Part shown: positions 11,347 through 22,000 of the stretch, piece by piece
Layout: each line of letters begins with the position of its first letter
Numbering within the stretch: the stretch's first letter is position 1
NCBI GenBank assembly: GCA_036936605.1
Contig: JAUPFV010000003.1
Coordinates: 152,862,997-152,926,996 of the forward strand
Length of the DNA stretch: 64,000 bases
Direction: 5' to 3'
Source: Limnanthes douglasii subsp. nivea
Taxonomy: Eukaryota > Streptophyta > Magnoliopsida > Brassicales > Limnanthaceae
Made by a program: the position numbers and the translations under genes
Notes under the pieces: generated by a model
The model's database searches: none
What the model saw: only the letters and a program-made list of their open reading frames with translations
Told to the model about the DNA's origin: nothing

Positions 11347-13650
11347 TTAAAAAGGATGGTACAAACATAAACGACATACAACACAAACACTCGTCATATT
11401 GGTCTTTATTGGGAGAATTGACTGAGCTTCATTCTGAGGAGCTTCTCTCTTGATCAGGGGCCTCTTCATCCTCCTGTATTTAGTTTCTTTAGAGGATTCA
11501 CTTGATATGGGTTCGAAAGCTTCGTAAGGGTGTTTTTCTATGAGAAATGATTTCCAGAAGGCTGATAAATTTTCATTTGCAAACACCGCATGGAATTTGT
11601 AGAGTAAATTGATTGTTTTTTGTTTTTGGGATTTTTTATATGAGCAAGGCTATCTAGCCCAGTTTGTGTTTTAACAGATTTTACAGCAAGGCATCTCTCT
11701 TCTTCAAATTTACCCTTGACTGAGTGCATCAGGTCAACTATCTTCTTTTTTTCCTCTTCACTTTTGTTAAGTAACTCTTATAAAGAGAATTAGTTTGTTT
11801 GTTCTTCGCCCTTTTCCCTTCTTCCTTTTATGTTTCGTTTTGAGTTCATCCAGCTCAAGTTGATGGAAAAATTTCAGCTCTATATTTTCTTGTTCATTAA
11901 TTGCTCTCAACCGACTTTTGATCTGGACGATACTTATTAGGATCTATGATCGATCAGCTTGGAAGACCTGGAATTGTTTAAGGATGTGTTTGCCTATATA
12001 TATATATATATATCATTTTTTTATCACCATCAGACTCTTTCCCCACTTGATCACATCTTTAGCAATATCCTCCAGTTTTCTCCAAGAGGATTTAACTTCT
12101 ACGGATAATTACTTTGTTATAACTTCAAGCTTAAAAAATGGTTGCAGCGCATGTAATAATTCGTTATAGGGATCCTCAACAATGAGAGAATAAGGATTTT
12201 CATAAACAACTATATCATATGATTTGGAAGCTTGTGAATGGTTTGAAGTTACACTTTAAGGAAAATTGGTTGTGGTAATTTGATATCCAGTTGGTGCAAC
12301 CCGCTCTTGGATTTGTGGAACTTTATGATCCATATGCTCGTAAATTTCTTGAATTTTGTCTTACCAATTGCCTCATCGTCCATTAAATTATCATCTGTTT
12401 AATGGTATGCTTAAATAAATTCTTTACTTTCCTTTATCTCTTCGACGCTGTTCTCCATGCTTTCTTCTAGAAGAATTTTCGAAGAGATTTTATTTTTCTT
12501 TTGAGTGATAATCTTTGTTTTCTATGGTTGAAATATTATTTTGCTTTTTTCCTTTCTTCTTCCCGGGTACGCGGCTTTACGATCTAATTCAAACACCGTT
12601 TCACAACATCTTCTCGGTTTCAGGGTTCTAATAATTCGTCTTCTGCGGTAATTGAATCTAGAGAGATCCTCCATATATAGTTGTTGATAAAATTCACAAG
12701 TTGAAAGGCGATGTGAAATTCGTTACCCCAAGAATTTTCCACCCATGTACAAAGTTTTTAAAAGATATATGTGATAGTTTTCGAGAAGCTTTATATGGCC
12801 TCAGAATATCTACATACAACAACAGTACATTAAAGTAAATTTAATTACAAAACAAAAAAATCAAAGAATAATTGACTAACTAGGTTGTACTTTTCTATTG
12901 AAGATTGATCCTCGACAGATTTTCTTCCGAAATTTCCTTGCCATTTTGCAAGGATCCAGATATTAAAAAAAAACTTTGTTTCCTGAACTTTTCAGCTTTG
13001 AGGATAACGTCAATTAACTTGAAGGAATCTCTCACGGTGAGGTAGTAGAATGGAAGCATTGGAATTTTGGAAAGACCAGACATTCCAATGAAATCTTTGA
13101 TAGGGAGGAGAATTCTGCCGAGTCTGGAATCCATAATGGTGGATAAGAGGTTGAACCATTGGTTTGGGCTCGCTTGTATCGGATATAAGTTGATGAGTTC
13201 AAAATATTCAAGTATCATTTGGTCCAATGGGAATCGAACTCCCCAGTTGCTGATTTCAAGGTAAAACACAAGTTCATTTGCTCCACAAGAGAGCAAAGTC
13301 TCTTCTACTTTTGGTAAATGAAGTATAACATTGTCTAAAAGCCCCATTATTTTTTGAATGTTGTGTATGAGATTGGTTGTAGTGTTTATATTTTTCATTT
13401 TTCAATACAATAAGTAGTTCAGGGATGGAATTTTTAGGTTGACGTTCAAAATTGCAGTAATATCCTCGAATAATTCGACTTTTTGCTTCAATTTTTTCTG
13501 TACAGTCGTTTTCCTCGAAACGTTGTCGTGGTATTCTAAAGCAGCAACACTTCATGTTTTTCAATATTAGAATTGGTTTATGTCCTTGATTTTGATTCAG
13601 CATCTTCTTTAGAGGCTTCGTATCCCAATTGAGATGGGGCTCTATCGTTA
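11347..13650 (-). pseudogene. Decayed plant transposon-protein gene (Transposase_28-like), copy K
   Basis: The clearest part is minus 13398-12895. It carries ANELVFYLEISNWGVRFPLD, a QMILEYFELINLYPIQASPN block and QWFNLLSTIMDSRL, then later VRDSFKLIDVILKAEKF. This matches, segment for segment, element J on the plus strand at 62717-63120 (LNEIVFYTEQFKWGLRFPLD, then CPSQLSPNAWFTLM). The pattern is that of the plant putative transposon domain known as Transposase_28 (from memory; no search done). Downstream, minus 11930-11540 gives a Glu/Lys-rich, coiled-coil-like stretch (RLRAINEQENIELKF, then a KTKHKRKKGKGRR basic patch). Frames change several times. The upstream part (13650-14000) may hold more of the N-terminus but is not recognisable. 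Confidence 0.6.
11994..12013. repeat. (TA)n microsatellite
   Basis: A short pure TA run inside the decayed gene K. Confidence 0.9.
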
Positions 13651-14429
13651 GTGGTACCTTTGTGAGCTGTATAGTACAGTTGTTATGTATTGTTGGTGGT
13701 TCCCCGAAGGATTTTCTTGTGACTTTTTATTGTTCACAATCATCTCTGTCTGAGGAGGAGAAGATATAGGATTCTATGAAGCATTGATGTCTTCGGAAAC
13801 TTTAATGGCTACAAATTCATTTTTCCGAGGAGGTTGGTTTTGGCAAGAATAATTTTCTAATTTAATTTGATGCATTCCTTTGCTAGTATTTCGAGGAGAT
13901 TTATTGGTATCTACATGATACATTTTAAGCTCTTTGAGAATATTTACTTTGTGTTTCTTTGCGATTGACTCAAGGATGAGTTACACGTTCCTAGAAGCCG
14001 TTTGTGAATAATTTCGAGGTGGTTTGAGTTTTGACTATTAAAGGGATTGTGGAGATCAAGCGTTAAGAACTGGGTTGGAAGGATTTTGATACCTATAATA
14101 ACTTTTGCAAGGGATGAAATTTTTGTATACTATGGTATGAGTTAGATTTACAGTGAATATAACTAGAATTCAATTTGTCCTTTTTGTATAACTATTTGTA
14201 TAATTGTTTCAATTAATCTCATAGCGTTCCTATAAATAGGGATGAAGACTATGAATAAAGCTATGAGTCTTTTGCTTCTCTCGCTACAATTTATTCACCC
14301 ATTCTCTCTGTATAATCACGGATATTATTCAACTCTCATTTAAGAATTTATTACACTTAACACTTGTAACCTTTGATATATAAAATCTTTACTCGTTGGT
14401 TGTGGCTGTATTATGTATTTACAATCAAC
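13651..14429. other. No gene recognised; possibly N-terminal relic of K
   Basis: The interval lies upstream of K on the minus strand and is less AT-rich than its surroundings, but I could not align it to the N-terminal part of J. A CTATAAATAGGG word at about 14230-14241 on plus is TATA-like, with no gene attached. Confidence 0.35.
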
Positions 14430-16130
14430 CAATTTAAATTTTTGTTGTGCGTGTTTGGTTTAACATGATAGTTCTATATATTTCTTGTTGCGAGATCTAC
14501 ACTACAAACAAACCCATTTCAGCTCAATAGCAGTTTAGCTTTGTAAAATAATGTTATTGGTTTGTTTGTTGTTGGGATTTGGTATTGTTTATTATTCTCA
14601 GGTTGGTTGCTCTTGTAGTACGAGTTTTCCTAATAAGTGGTATGGTAAGAATTGATAATCTTAAGCAATATTTTTTGTAGTCTTGTTACAAAGTTATAAG
14701 GACACTATTTATTTCAAATCTTGAGGTTAGACAGAATGTTCTCACGGAGAAACTAATAAAAGACACCAAGATGTGTTCTATGAAGTGCAACCGAATAAAA
14801 TTCAACAAAGATAAATATTTCAACCTCTGTAGAATTGACGTTCGAGTTTTTCTAAATAAAAGGGTCTGGTTGCTACCAATGATGAGAAATCTACAAAGAA
14901 AGTTTTTGTCAAAGTATTGTTGAAAGCTTATCCTTTTGAGTTATTTTTCAAAGGTGTACAAGCACTTTGTTTACAAAATATTTATGAAATAAGTCCCTTA
15001 CGATGACTAGAATAAACTGTTGCTTGAACTTGATGGATCTTTAAAGGAATACAATTTTAAAAGGTGATTGTAAATATCTCGTTCTATGTGTAAGGGAAAT
15101 GACATGATGGAGAGATTCAAACAAGAAGATAATTTTTTTGGGTTCAAATCTAAAGGATTTGTGAAGAGTTCGAGAGTTAAATTTGGGGTTTTTCAAGAAA
15201 GAAGGTTATATCAACAGGATTGTTCTAAAGATAAGAGAAGGACTATGAATCATGGTCCAATGATATGAGATGATTATGAGTATGTTGATCATTTTATGGC
15301 GTCTACTTGTAGGTACGGTTACCACTATTTCTCGATTCAAGGATTTCATTCCACATGCCTTCCAATCCACACTGGTCTGAAAAATAGATATGGTTCAATG
15401 ATGGAAAGCTCATCCCCGATGACTATCAATCATGTGTCATTAAAGAAATGAGAACTATTTGGCTCAAGTTATCTATAAGACTTGAGAGAATAATAAAAAA
15501 TATGAGACATGTGCGTGAAGTTAAACGAAACCTTCTTTCTAGTCAGCATGGATATGATACATTGGTTATTAGATCGTAGCATGGTTTAGAAGTTGAGCTT
15601 TTGTGAAAGTTTTATTTAGGAAAAACCAACAATGTAAAGTTTTTGCTAAGTGAGCATACAACCTGTGATTTGCTAGAGTATGTTCATTCAGTTCTTTGGG
15701 ATCCAAGATGAATACCTACAGTAAGGGTTAACTTTTAAATACCAAACATAAGGTAACTTTTAAATACCAAACATAAGGTTTTAAATACCAACAATGTAAA
15801 GTTTTATTTCATGTCCTTGATTGATGATTATTCTATAAATATAAGGGTTAACTTTTAAATACCAAACATAAGGTTTTTTCTAATTTTTTGAACTTGAAGA
15901 TGTTAGTAGCAAATCGTAATAGAAAGATACTGAAGAAGCTACATATGAGAAAAGCTTGAAATATATGAATACGCAGTCACCTAGTTAATGTTTGAAACTT
16001 GAAATTGATAGATACAAAACCGTGAGATGAACTCCCCAACACAATGGTCTTGGTAAGAGAATAAACTGAACATTGGTGGAAATTGTTAGGTGTATGCTTC
16101 AAACATCTAGAATGATAGACACCGGTAGAT
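14430..16130 (+). pseudogene. Old Ty1/copia remnant M1: leader, gag start, protease and integrase fragments
   Basis: From 14800 the translation gives a gag N-terminus (KDKYFNLCRIDVRVFLNKRVW, compare NFSLWKIKMRALL in copia gag). At 15330-15430 a worn protease region is visible (FHSTCLPIHTGLKNRY). At 15440-15540 VIKEMRTIWLKLS and MRHVREVKRNLLS match the block between protease and integrase. At 15660-15715 TTCDLLEYVHSVLWDP is the start of the integrase core, at 15810-15830 SLIDDYS continues it, and at 16010-16130 TPQHNGLGKRIN, TLVEIVRCMLQTSRM is its conserved end. Many stops, frameshifts and a deletion around 15720-15870 make it inactive. The RT is missing. Confidence 0.75.
15724..15875 (+). repeat. 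Short local repeat inside M1
   Basis: TTTTAAATACCAAACATAAG occurs at about 15735, 15758 and 15851, with CCAACAATGTAAAGTTTT also duplicated nearby (about 15630 and 15787). It breaks up the integrase region. Confidence 0.8.
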
Positions 16131-16690
16131 GTATGATTTTTTTACAATCTAAACCACGTTAAATTTATATTGTGTGTGTTTGGTTTAATATTTTTGTTCT
16201 ATATCTTTCTTTATTGTTTTTGGGTTCATAGCAGAAGTTTGAGTATAAAATGGAACTATGCCACTCACCAATTTCTTGTTGTAAGAGCTATACTATAAAA
16301 GAACAGGTTTCATTTTTAATACCAATTTAATTTTGGTTAATGATATCATTGGTTTGGTTGTTTTCGAGACGTAGTGTCATTCATTCTGCAGAGGTCGGTT
16401 ACTCTTGTAGTAAGAGTTTTCCTAACAAATAGTTGGGTAAGCTTGGATAATCTGGAGCAATATCATTTCTAATGTGACTACAAAGTATTTTCGATTTTGT
16501 AGTGATGCAAATAATTGTATACCATCAATGTCAAACAAAAATAATAACCGAGATAAAAATTTCAACATCTAGATAATTAAATTTCAAGATTCTCTAGTAT
16601 AACAAGCTTTGGTGGCTGTGATTGATGCAAATATATAAAGAACAATTTTTTCAATGTATTTTTGAAAGCTCGTACTGGTCTAATATTGAT
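16131..16690 (+). pseudogene. Second old copia fragment M2: LTR/leader and gag start
   Basis: This stretch aligns loosely with 14430-14950. Both contain a GTGTTTGGTTTAA word, then a TTCTTGTTG...GATCTACACTA-like block, then CTCTTGTAGTA and GAGTTTTCCTAA. It then gives a gag-like NNRDKNFNI-IIKFQDSL corresponding to the gag start of M1. It therefore represents the 5' part of another copy of the same family in the same orientation, cut off right after the gag start. Confidence 0.6.
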
Positions 16691-16699
16691 TTTGGAGGA

Positions 16700-18900
16700 T
16701 AGAGTGCTTCAAGTGGTATCTTAAGAATTTATGGCATTGGGGATATAACATTCGTACTTTAATTGATGACACTCCTCATGGTATGACGAAATATATTTTT
16801 TCTTAGGTGTTCCAATTTATCTTTCTGAGGTAGGTGGAAGAACAGTAGGACATGCATTTAAACTAGAAGCTTCAACGAAAGTAGATAAATATGGTATTCC
16901 TAGAGGGTAGTTTTCCTTATAAGAACTTTTGTATAACATGAATTTATATATGTCATAGGATTCTTTCGAATACTAAAAATAACAGCACAAGCATGAGAAC
17001 AACGAAAACACTAAATTTTTCAAGTACCACAAGTAAATTTTTAGTTCAAAATATGAACACCCATAACTTGTTCATAGTGAACCTCAAACAATACTTCGGT
17101 AGATGACCAAACAATCGATATACGACCTTCTTCTACGTTGCTTTTTATATTTTATTCAATATCATGACAAAACTTGATATTCCAATTTTCATGGTCACAA
17201 TAACACTTTGAAATCTTAGTCATAAGAATAACCCTAATTTTATCCAATATTCCTGAACTAGAGAGGCTACAACTTTCTTTTATTTCAATATTAAAAGATT
17301 CAGTTGGACTAAAAGCCATTGAACCATAATGTTTAGTTAAACAATTATGCGTGCGTACTTTTCGAGATGAAGGTTTTCCATAAAGGTAAGTTCTTTTGAC
17401 CATATTCGTTAAGAAATTAATTCAAATATAAATTGAATAAACTCTCATTGGGTCTATAAGAACACTATTTTAAAATATTGACCATCTCTTTATTAAATCA
17501 TTAAGTGACTGTCTCAAAGCATGCTTCGAATTTCCAATAAGATGATAAAAAAATATAAATGGTAAAAATCATGGAAAACAGTTGCGCAATCTTTAAAAAT
17601 ACTTACGTGGCCTTGAGATGTAAAAAGTGATTTGACAATCAAATAAATGAGGATTTAATATCTCTAAAAAAAATTCCAATTATCACCTTCTTCACACGAA
17701 ATAACATCAAATGCTACTTGGAAAATACCTACACATGTAAAAGGGTAATAAATATCAACTTGATAAAGTAATTTAATAACCAATTATATCATCTCTAATG
17801 TTGAAACTAAAATGTCATTGCATAACCCATCTTCAATTTTTACATAATTGAACAACACGTAATTACGCAACTGGATAACACGTAATTATGCAACAAAACA
17901 ATTATGTATTTTGAAAACATCAGACTAAACGTGCGATAAAAATCTAATTACACAACCATCTTTTATGTAATTATGCACCGATTTAACACGTAATTGCGCT
18001 CTCAAGTAAGAATGTTGTATTTAAACATAAGCTTTATAAAAATACTTATCGGTTTTTACCATCTTTAGCTATTGCATAAATAAAACTGTTTGATATGTAT
18101 CACTCAAATAGGTATCATAGACAAAGAGCATCAGACGAGAAACATGAAATCATTGAGGACATACTATGTAAGCTTTAGAAAATCTGTTAAAAATTAGAAC
18201 TAACTTCGATACAAAAATACTAGTGATATCTACAGTCTCTAAGATTTTTAAATAACCTTATAACAAGTCAAAATAATTAGAACTATCTCTGTAAAATTCC
18301 CTTTTAACTTTCTTTAATGTCATCAATGACTTTCGATAAGAAATATTTAAACGGTAATCGTGTTTAACAAGGCCTTCACCGTTTTTAGAAGGGATATCAC
18401 TTCTTGATCATATATTATCACTTATCGTGTTTTATATCAAATCAGATATCAAATATTCTTCATTTTATGTTTAGAAACCAGGATAACACTTATGATCACC
18501 AATATACTTTTTGATAATTATATCAGTTGAAGCATAAATTCGTCACATACATAATTTGCTACCTTTTATCGAACAATAAACCCTTTAGTTAGATTTCTAG
18601 TTAATCATGAATTTATAAAATAAATTCATGTTCGACAGCAAGTCGAGATAAATCAGATACAAAGATGTATATCACTTCAAATATTTGCTACTGATCGATA
18701 AGTTTTCATATAATATAGAAAAAGTCATGAAATTGCTGATCAAAATGCTAGTGAAACAAGCAAACCATAAGAGGCCTAATTTGTAATCTAATTAGATGGC
18801 ATAGTTAAAATAATAAGCATACTTAAAATAATAAAATAAATTGACCTTGGTTTGAGTTATCTCTGTAAATACTTATATCAACCTAACAACTATATAAGAT
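16700..18900. other. AT-rich region without a supported gene
   Basis: The 83-codon minus frame at 17152-17403 has no family signature that I recognise. At 17840-18000 the words CACGTAATTACGCAAC and relatives occur several times, suggesting a degraded repeat. No other structure was found. Confidence 0.45.
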
Positions 18901-18910
18901 GCATAAACTT

Positions 18911-19127
18911 GCTCCAAAGGGGGTAGCCGAGTTGGTTGAGTATGGTATTCTTGTGATCAAAGGTTATGAGTTCGAGTCCATCTACATACGCTTTCTCGGC
19001 TGAGCCTGTCACCTTGTGTGGTTTACGTTCTGTCCTTGGTTTGCAGGCTATCGCGTCAGACTGAGGGTTTACCCTGTGCACACTCATTGCACTTTGAGTA
19101 CCTGCTGCGGGTTCCCTCCGAAAAAAA
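18911..19127 (+). mobile_element. tRNA-derived SINE with perfect 10-bp target duplication
   Basis: GCATAAACTT occurs immediately before (18901-18910) and after (19128-19137) a 217-bp unit that ends in seven A residues. The head has RNA polymerase III internal promoter boxes: A box TAGCCGAGTTGG (18924-18935) and B box GTTCGAGTCC (18970-18979), 34 bp apart. The body then diverges from tRNA and ends CTGCGGGTTCCCTCCG before the A tail. These are the hallmarks of a plant SINE moved by LINE machinery. It is not a tRNA gene: no cloverleaf can be closed, and the body is three times tRNA length. Confidence 0.93.
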
Positions 19128-19154
19128 GCATAAACTTAGAAAGAAAAAAGACAT

Positions 19155-19625
19155 ATGACATCTTCACAAACATTTCTATATATTTTCTTGCTATTTACCC
19201 TAGTTTTACTCTCACACGCCCATAACATTATACAAGATATTTTGGATACCCATAACGCTGCTTGATTCGCACTGGGTGCCCAAATGACTTCAGATGCTAC
19301 CATAGAATAATATAAATAAAACTATGCTGACCAGCAAGTCGAAGGAAGCTGTCTTAATCGAGTTCATTCAAATTAGCGTTATGTTGAAAATATAACGGGA
19401 AGTTCTGGAAACTTTTCCGGGACTAATATAGTTAAGATGTGCATTGATGATAAAGTTCATTACCACTATGTCTTAAATGCTTGTGATGCAGGAGAAGTTT
19501 GTGCTCATTATACTTAGGTGGTCACGAATGACAGTTAATTTTAGGGTGTCGCAAAGCCATGCGTAGTAATGATGGCAGTTATATTGTTTGTAACTATGAT
19601 CCCCAGGAAAATGGAGCAAAAAGCT
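19155..19625 (+). pseudogene. Second PR-1-like (CAP superfamily) gene, heavily decayed
   Basis: From the ATG at 19155 the frame gives a good signal peptide (MTSSQTFLYIFLLFTLVLLS, then HAH). It continues in one frame as QDILDTHNAA, stop, FALGAQMTSDATIE, stop, NYADQQVEGSCLNRVHSN, stop, RYVENITGSSGNFSGTNIV, NACDAGEVCAHYT, stop, VV, and after a frameshift near 19560 MRSNDGSYIVCNYDPQEN. The order, spacing and cysteines follow the PR-1 relic at 2240-2736. Seven in-frame stops and at least one frameshift show long inactivity. It is far more worn than the first relic and has a different signal peptide, so it is a separate paralogue, in the opposite orientation. A SINE sits 17 bp before its ATG. Confidence 0.9.
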
Positions 19626-19822
19626 TCCTAATCAATATCTACTACATCACTGATAACTACAATATAAAGATTGGATGGACAAATACTCATTTCTCCTTCC
19701 ATGGCTCTACTCCACTATGAGACATGAAGTTGCAGTTCAAATAATAGAAGAATAAACTTCGAAGGACAAGTGGAATGCTGCTAAAAAATGTTCGTCTCAC
19801 AGACAAGGCAAGAATAATAGAC

Positions 19823-20194
19823 TTAAATCAAGAAATAGTCCATTGACTATCCCGTTTTTCTTCATTTAGTCCGTCGACATTAAAATCATCGGTGAGGGTT
19901 CATAGGCTTTTCAAAATCTATAAATTTAGTCCATGACTTGTAAAATTTATAAATTTAGTCCATCAAATTGAGGAAATCTATAAATTTAATCACCGGGGAG
20001 TGGGGTTTATCTTGGTTTCAAGAACTAAATTTATAGATTTTTCCGCGAAGTCAAGGGACTAAATATAAATTTTTTGAATGTTGGGGACTAAATTTATAAA
20101 AAATTCGAAATCCATAAACCCTCAGAGATGATTTTAAAAGCACGAGACTAAATTAAAGAAAATAGGATAATCGAAGGACTATTTGATGATTTAA
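19823..20194. mobile_element. Foldback MITE with long inverted arms
   Basis: The first 85 bp (TTAAATCAAGAAATAGTCC...) match the reverse complement of the last 85 bp (TTAAATCATCAAATAGTCC...) with scattered mismatches. The similarity continues inward through repeats of TAAATTTAGTCC and GGGACTAAAT, so nearly the whole 372 bp can fold on itself. No coding capacity. The target duplication is unclear because the ends are AT-rich. Confidence 0.8.
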
Positions 20195-20529
20195 TCTAGA
20201 ATAACATATTATAATTCAGAATTCAATGTATAAGTATCTGTATAACATATTATAACATATTAGAAACCAACCCATGGTTGAGTTGAGCACCCTTCGAAAA
20301 GATAAAAACAAGGTTATGAAAACCAGAAAACAAGAAGCTCATCCTTTAATTGATTCGTTATGGGCTATTTTTTCCTCTTTGGATTTAAGATGGTTGTACC
20401 TATTAACTACCTTCTAAATATAATGGGATTGTCTTGGGGCATAACCACCAATATTTTTAATACTTTAATTTCTAAAATAATATCATTTATTAATATCATT
20501 TATCTTAACAATAGAAGATAGATATCTAT

Positions 20530-22000
20530 TTGTTGTAATCATTTTTTATCGTTACTTAGTATGAGAAAATCATCTACATATAGGTATATATTGACTATTA
20601 CTCCACTAAGAACTTTAATGTATAAGTATTTGTACATCGTATTATGACTAAACCCATGAGACACAATATTATGATGATGATTTCCATGCCACTTTTTAAG
20701 TTTGTGCCTAAGACCATATAATGAATTAACAATCCTACATACAGCAGACTCATTCCTTGGAAAAACACAACCCTCGGGCTGCTCCATATAGACCTTCTCG
20801 TTAAGATCTCTATTTATAAATGCCATTTTGATATCCATTTCAAGAATTTTCAAATTATATATTAATGCAATTGCAAAGAGTACGCTAGGTTTAAAAATAA
20901 TATATTCTATTTTTTGCTGAAACCCTTTAACTACCAATATTGCTTCAAATGCTTCAATGGTACAATCCGTATGGAAATTTTTTCCAAATACCCACTTACA
21001 ACCAATTGGTATTGATGTAGAAGGTAAAAAACCAATACTCAAGTGTGGTTTGATAGTATTAACTCCATTTCATAATATATGCGTACTTGGAAAAATGCAA
21101 AATCTCAAGATGTTATTGATTCCATTGAAAATTTAGGGTCGTATTCCCAATAAATAAATATATGAATATTCAAGGTGATTTTTTTTAAATTTTACGTCTA
21201 TAAAATCAAAGGAAATATTTTAAGAATCTATCTCATCAAATGCTAATTGTTTCTGTTTATTCCCTTTGACTTCTCCAGGGTTTTTGTAGCTTCTCTTCGA
21301 CCAAATATGTTTCTTTCAAAGTCATTCTCTTGTTTTCTACAATGGTTTGGATCTTATTATAGCGTATAATTTAGTTTCAAAGACCTTCACTTCTCTAGAG
21401 TTCAAATACCACAAAAGGATCCACGTTAGGATCCAACTCCAATAACCTATAAGCTCGAATATCACTTACATAACCAATAAACACACACCTTATACCAATC
21501 AGTCTTGATTTTAATTTTTTTATATAGGGTTTGAAAAATATAAAAATCCTCACATTTGAAAATAATTTATATTTGGTTATTTTCATTTCCATAACTCATA
21601 TGGAGGCATTTTTCTTTCCTTAAAAGGAATAAGATTACAAATATGACATGTAATTAAAACAACATCACCAAATAAATTAATATTGAATTTTAAATTAACT
21701 AGTATGCATTGGTTATCTTGATCGATTTTTTTATTTTTTCACTCAAACAATCCATTTTGTTACGGCGTATACAATGCTCATCATTGATGAGTTATCACAC
21801 ATTTTCCGAAAAACTAGAAAATTCTCTCAAGAAATACTCTCCACCTATACCAATACATGATTTTTTAATCTTAATGTCTAATTGATTTTATGCTTCTAGT
21901 TTGAAGATCTTAAACATGATAAAAGGCTCATCCTTAGAAAATGAACACATGTAAATTTGTAGTATTTGTCACTAAGGATTTAAATAATGTCATTTACCCC
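20530..22000 (-). pseudogene. Ty1/copia remnant L: integrase end and RT
   Basis: Minus 21042-20539 gives IGCKWVFGKNFHTD, VVKGFQQK, MDIKMAFINRDLNEKVYMEQ, NSLYGLRHKLKKWH and YLYVDDFLILSN, the ordered copia RT blocks with the YVDD active site kept but other key residues altered (KARLVAKGF has become EAILVVKGF). Upstream, minus 21592-21395 gives RCVFIGYVSDIRAYRLLELD from the integrase end, and near 21770 YTP, stop, QNGLFE from the integrase core. Stops and frameshifts are frequent. RNase H and LTRs are not found. Confidence 0.8.

Noticed and set aside
17152..17403. 83-codon minus frame as a gene
   Set aside because: No recognisable family, no promoter or splice context, and surrounded by decayed sequence; left as unassigned.
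18911..18990. tRNA gene
   Set aside because: A and B boxes are present but the sequence does not fold as tRNA, continues for 217 bp, ends in an A tail and is flanked by a perfect target duplication; it is a SINE.
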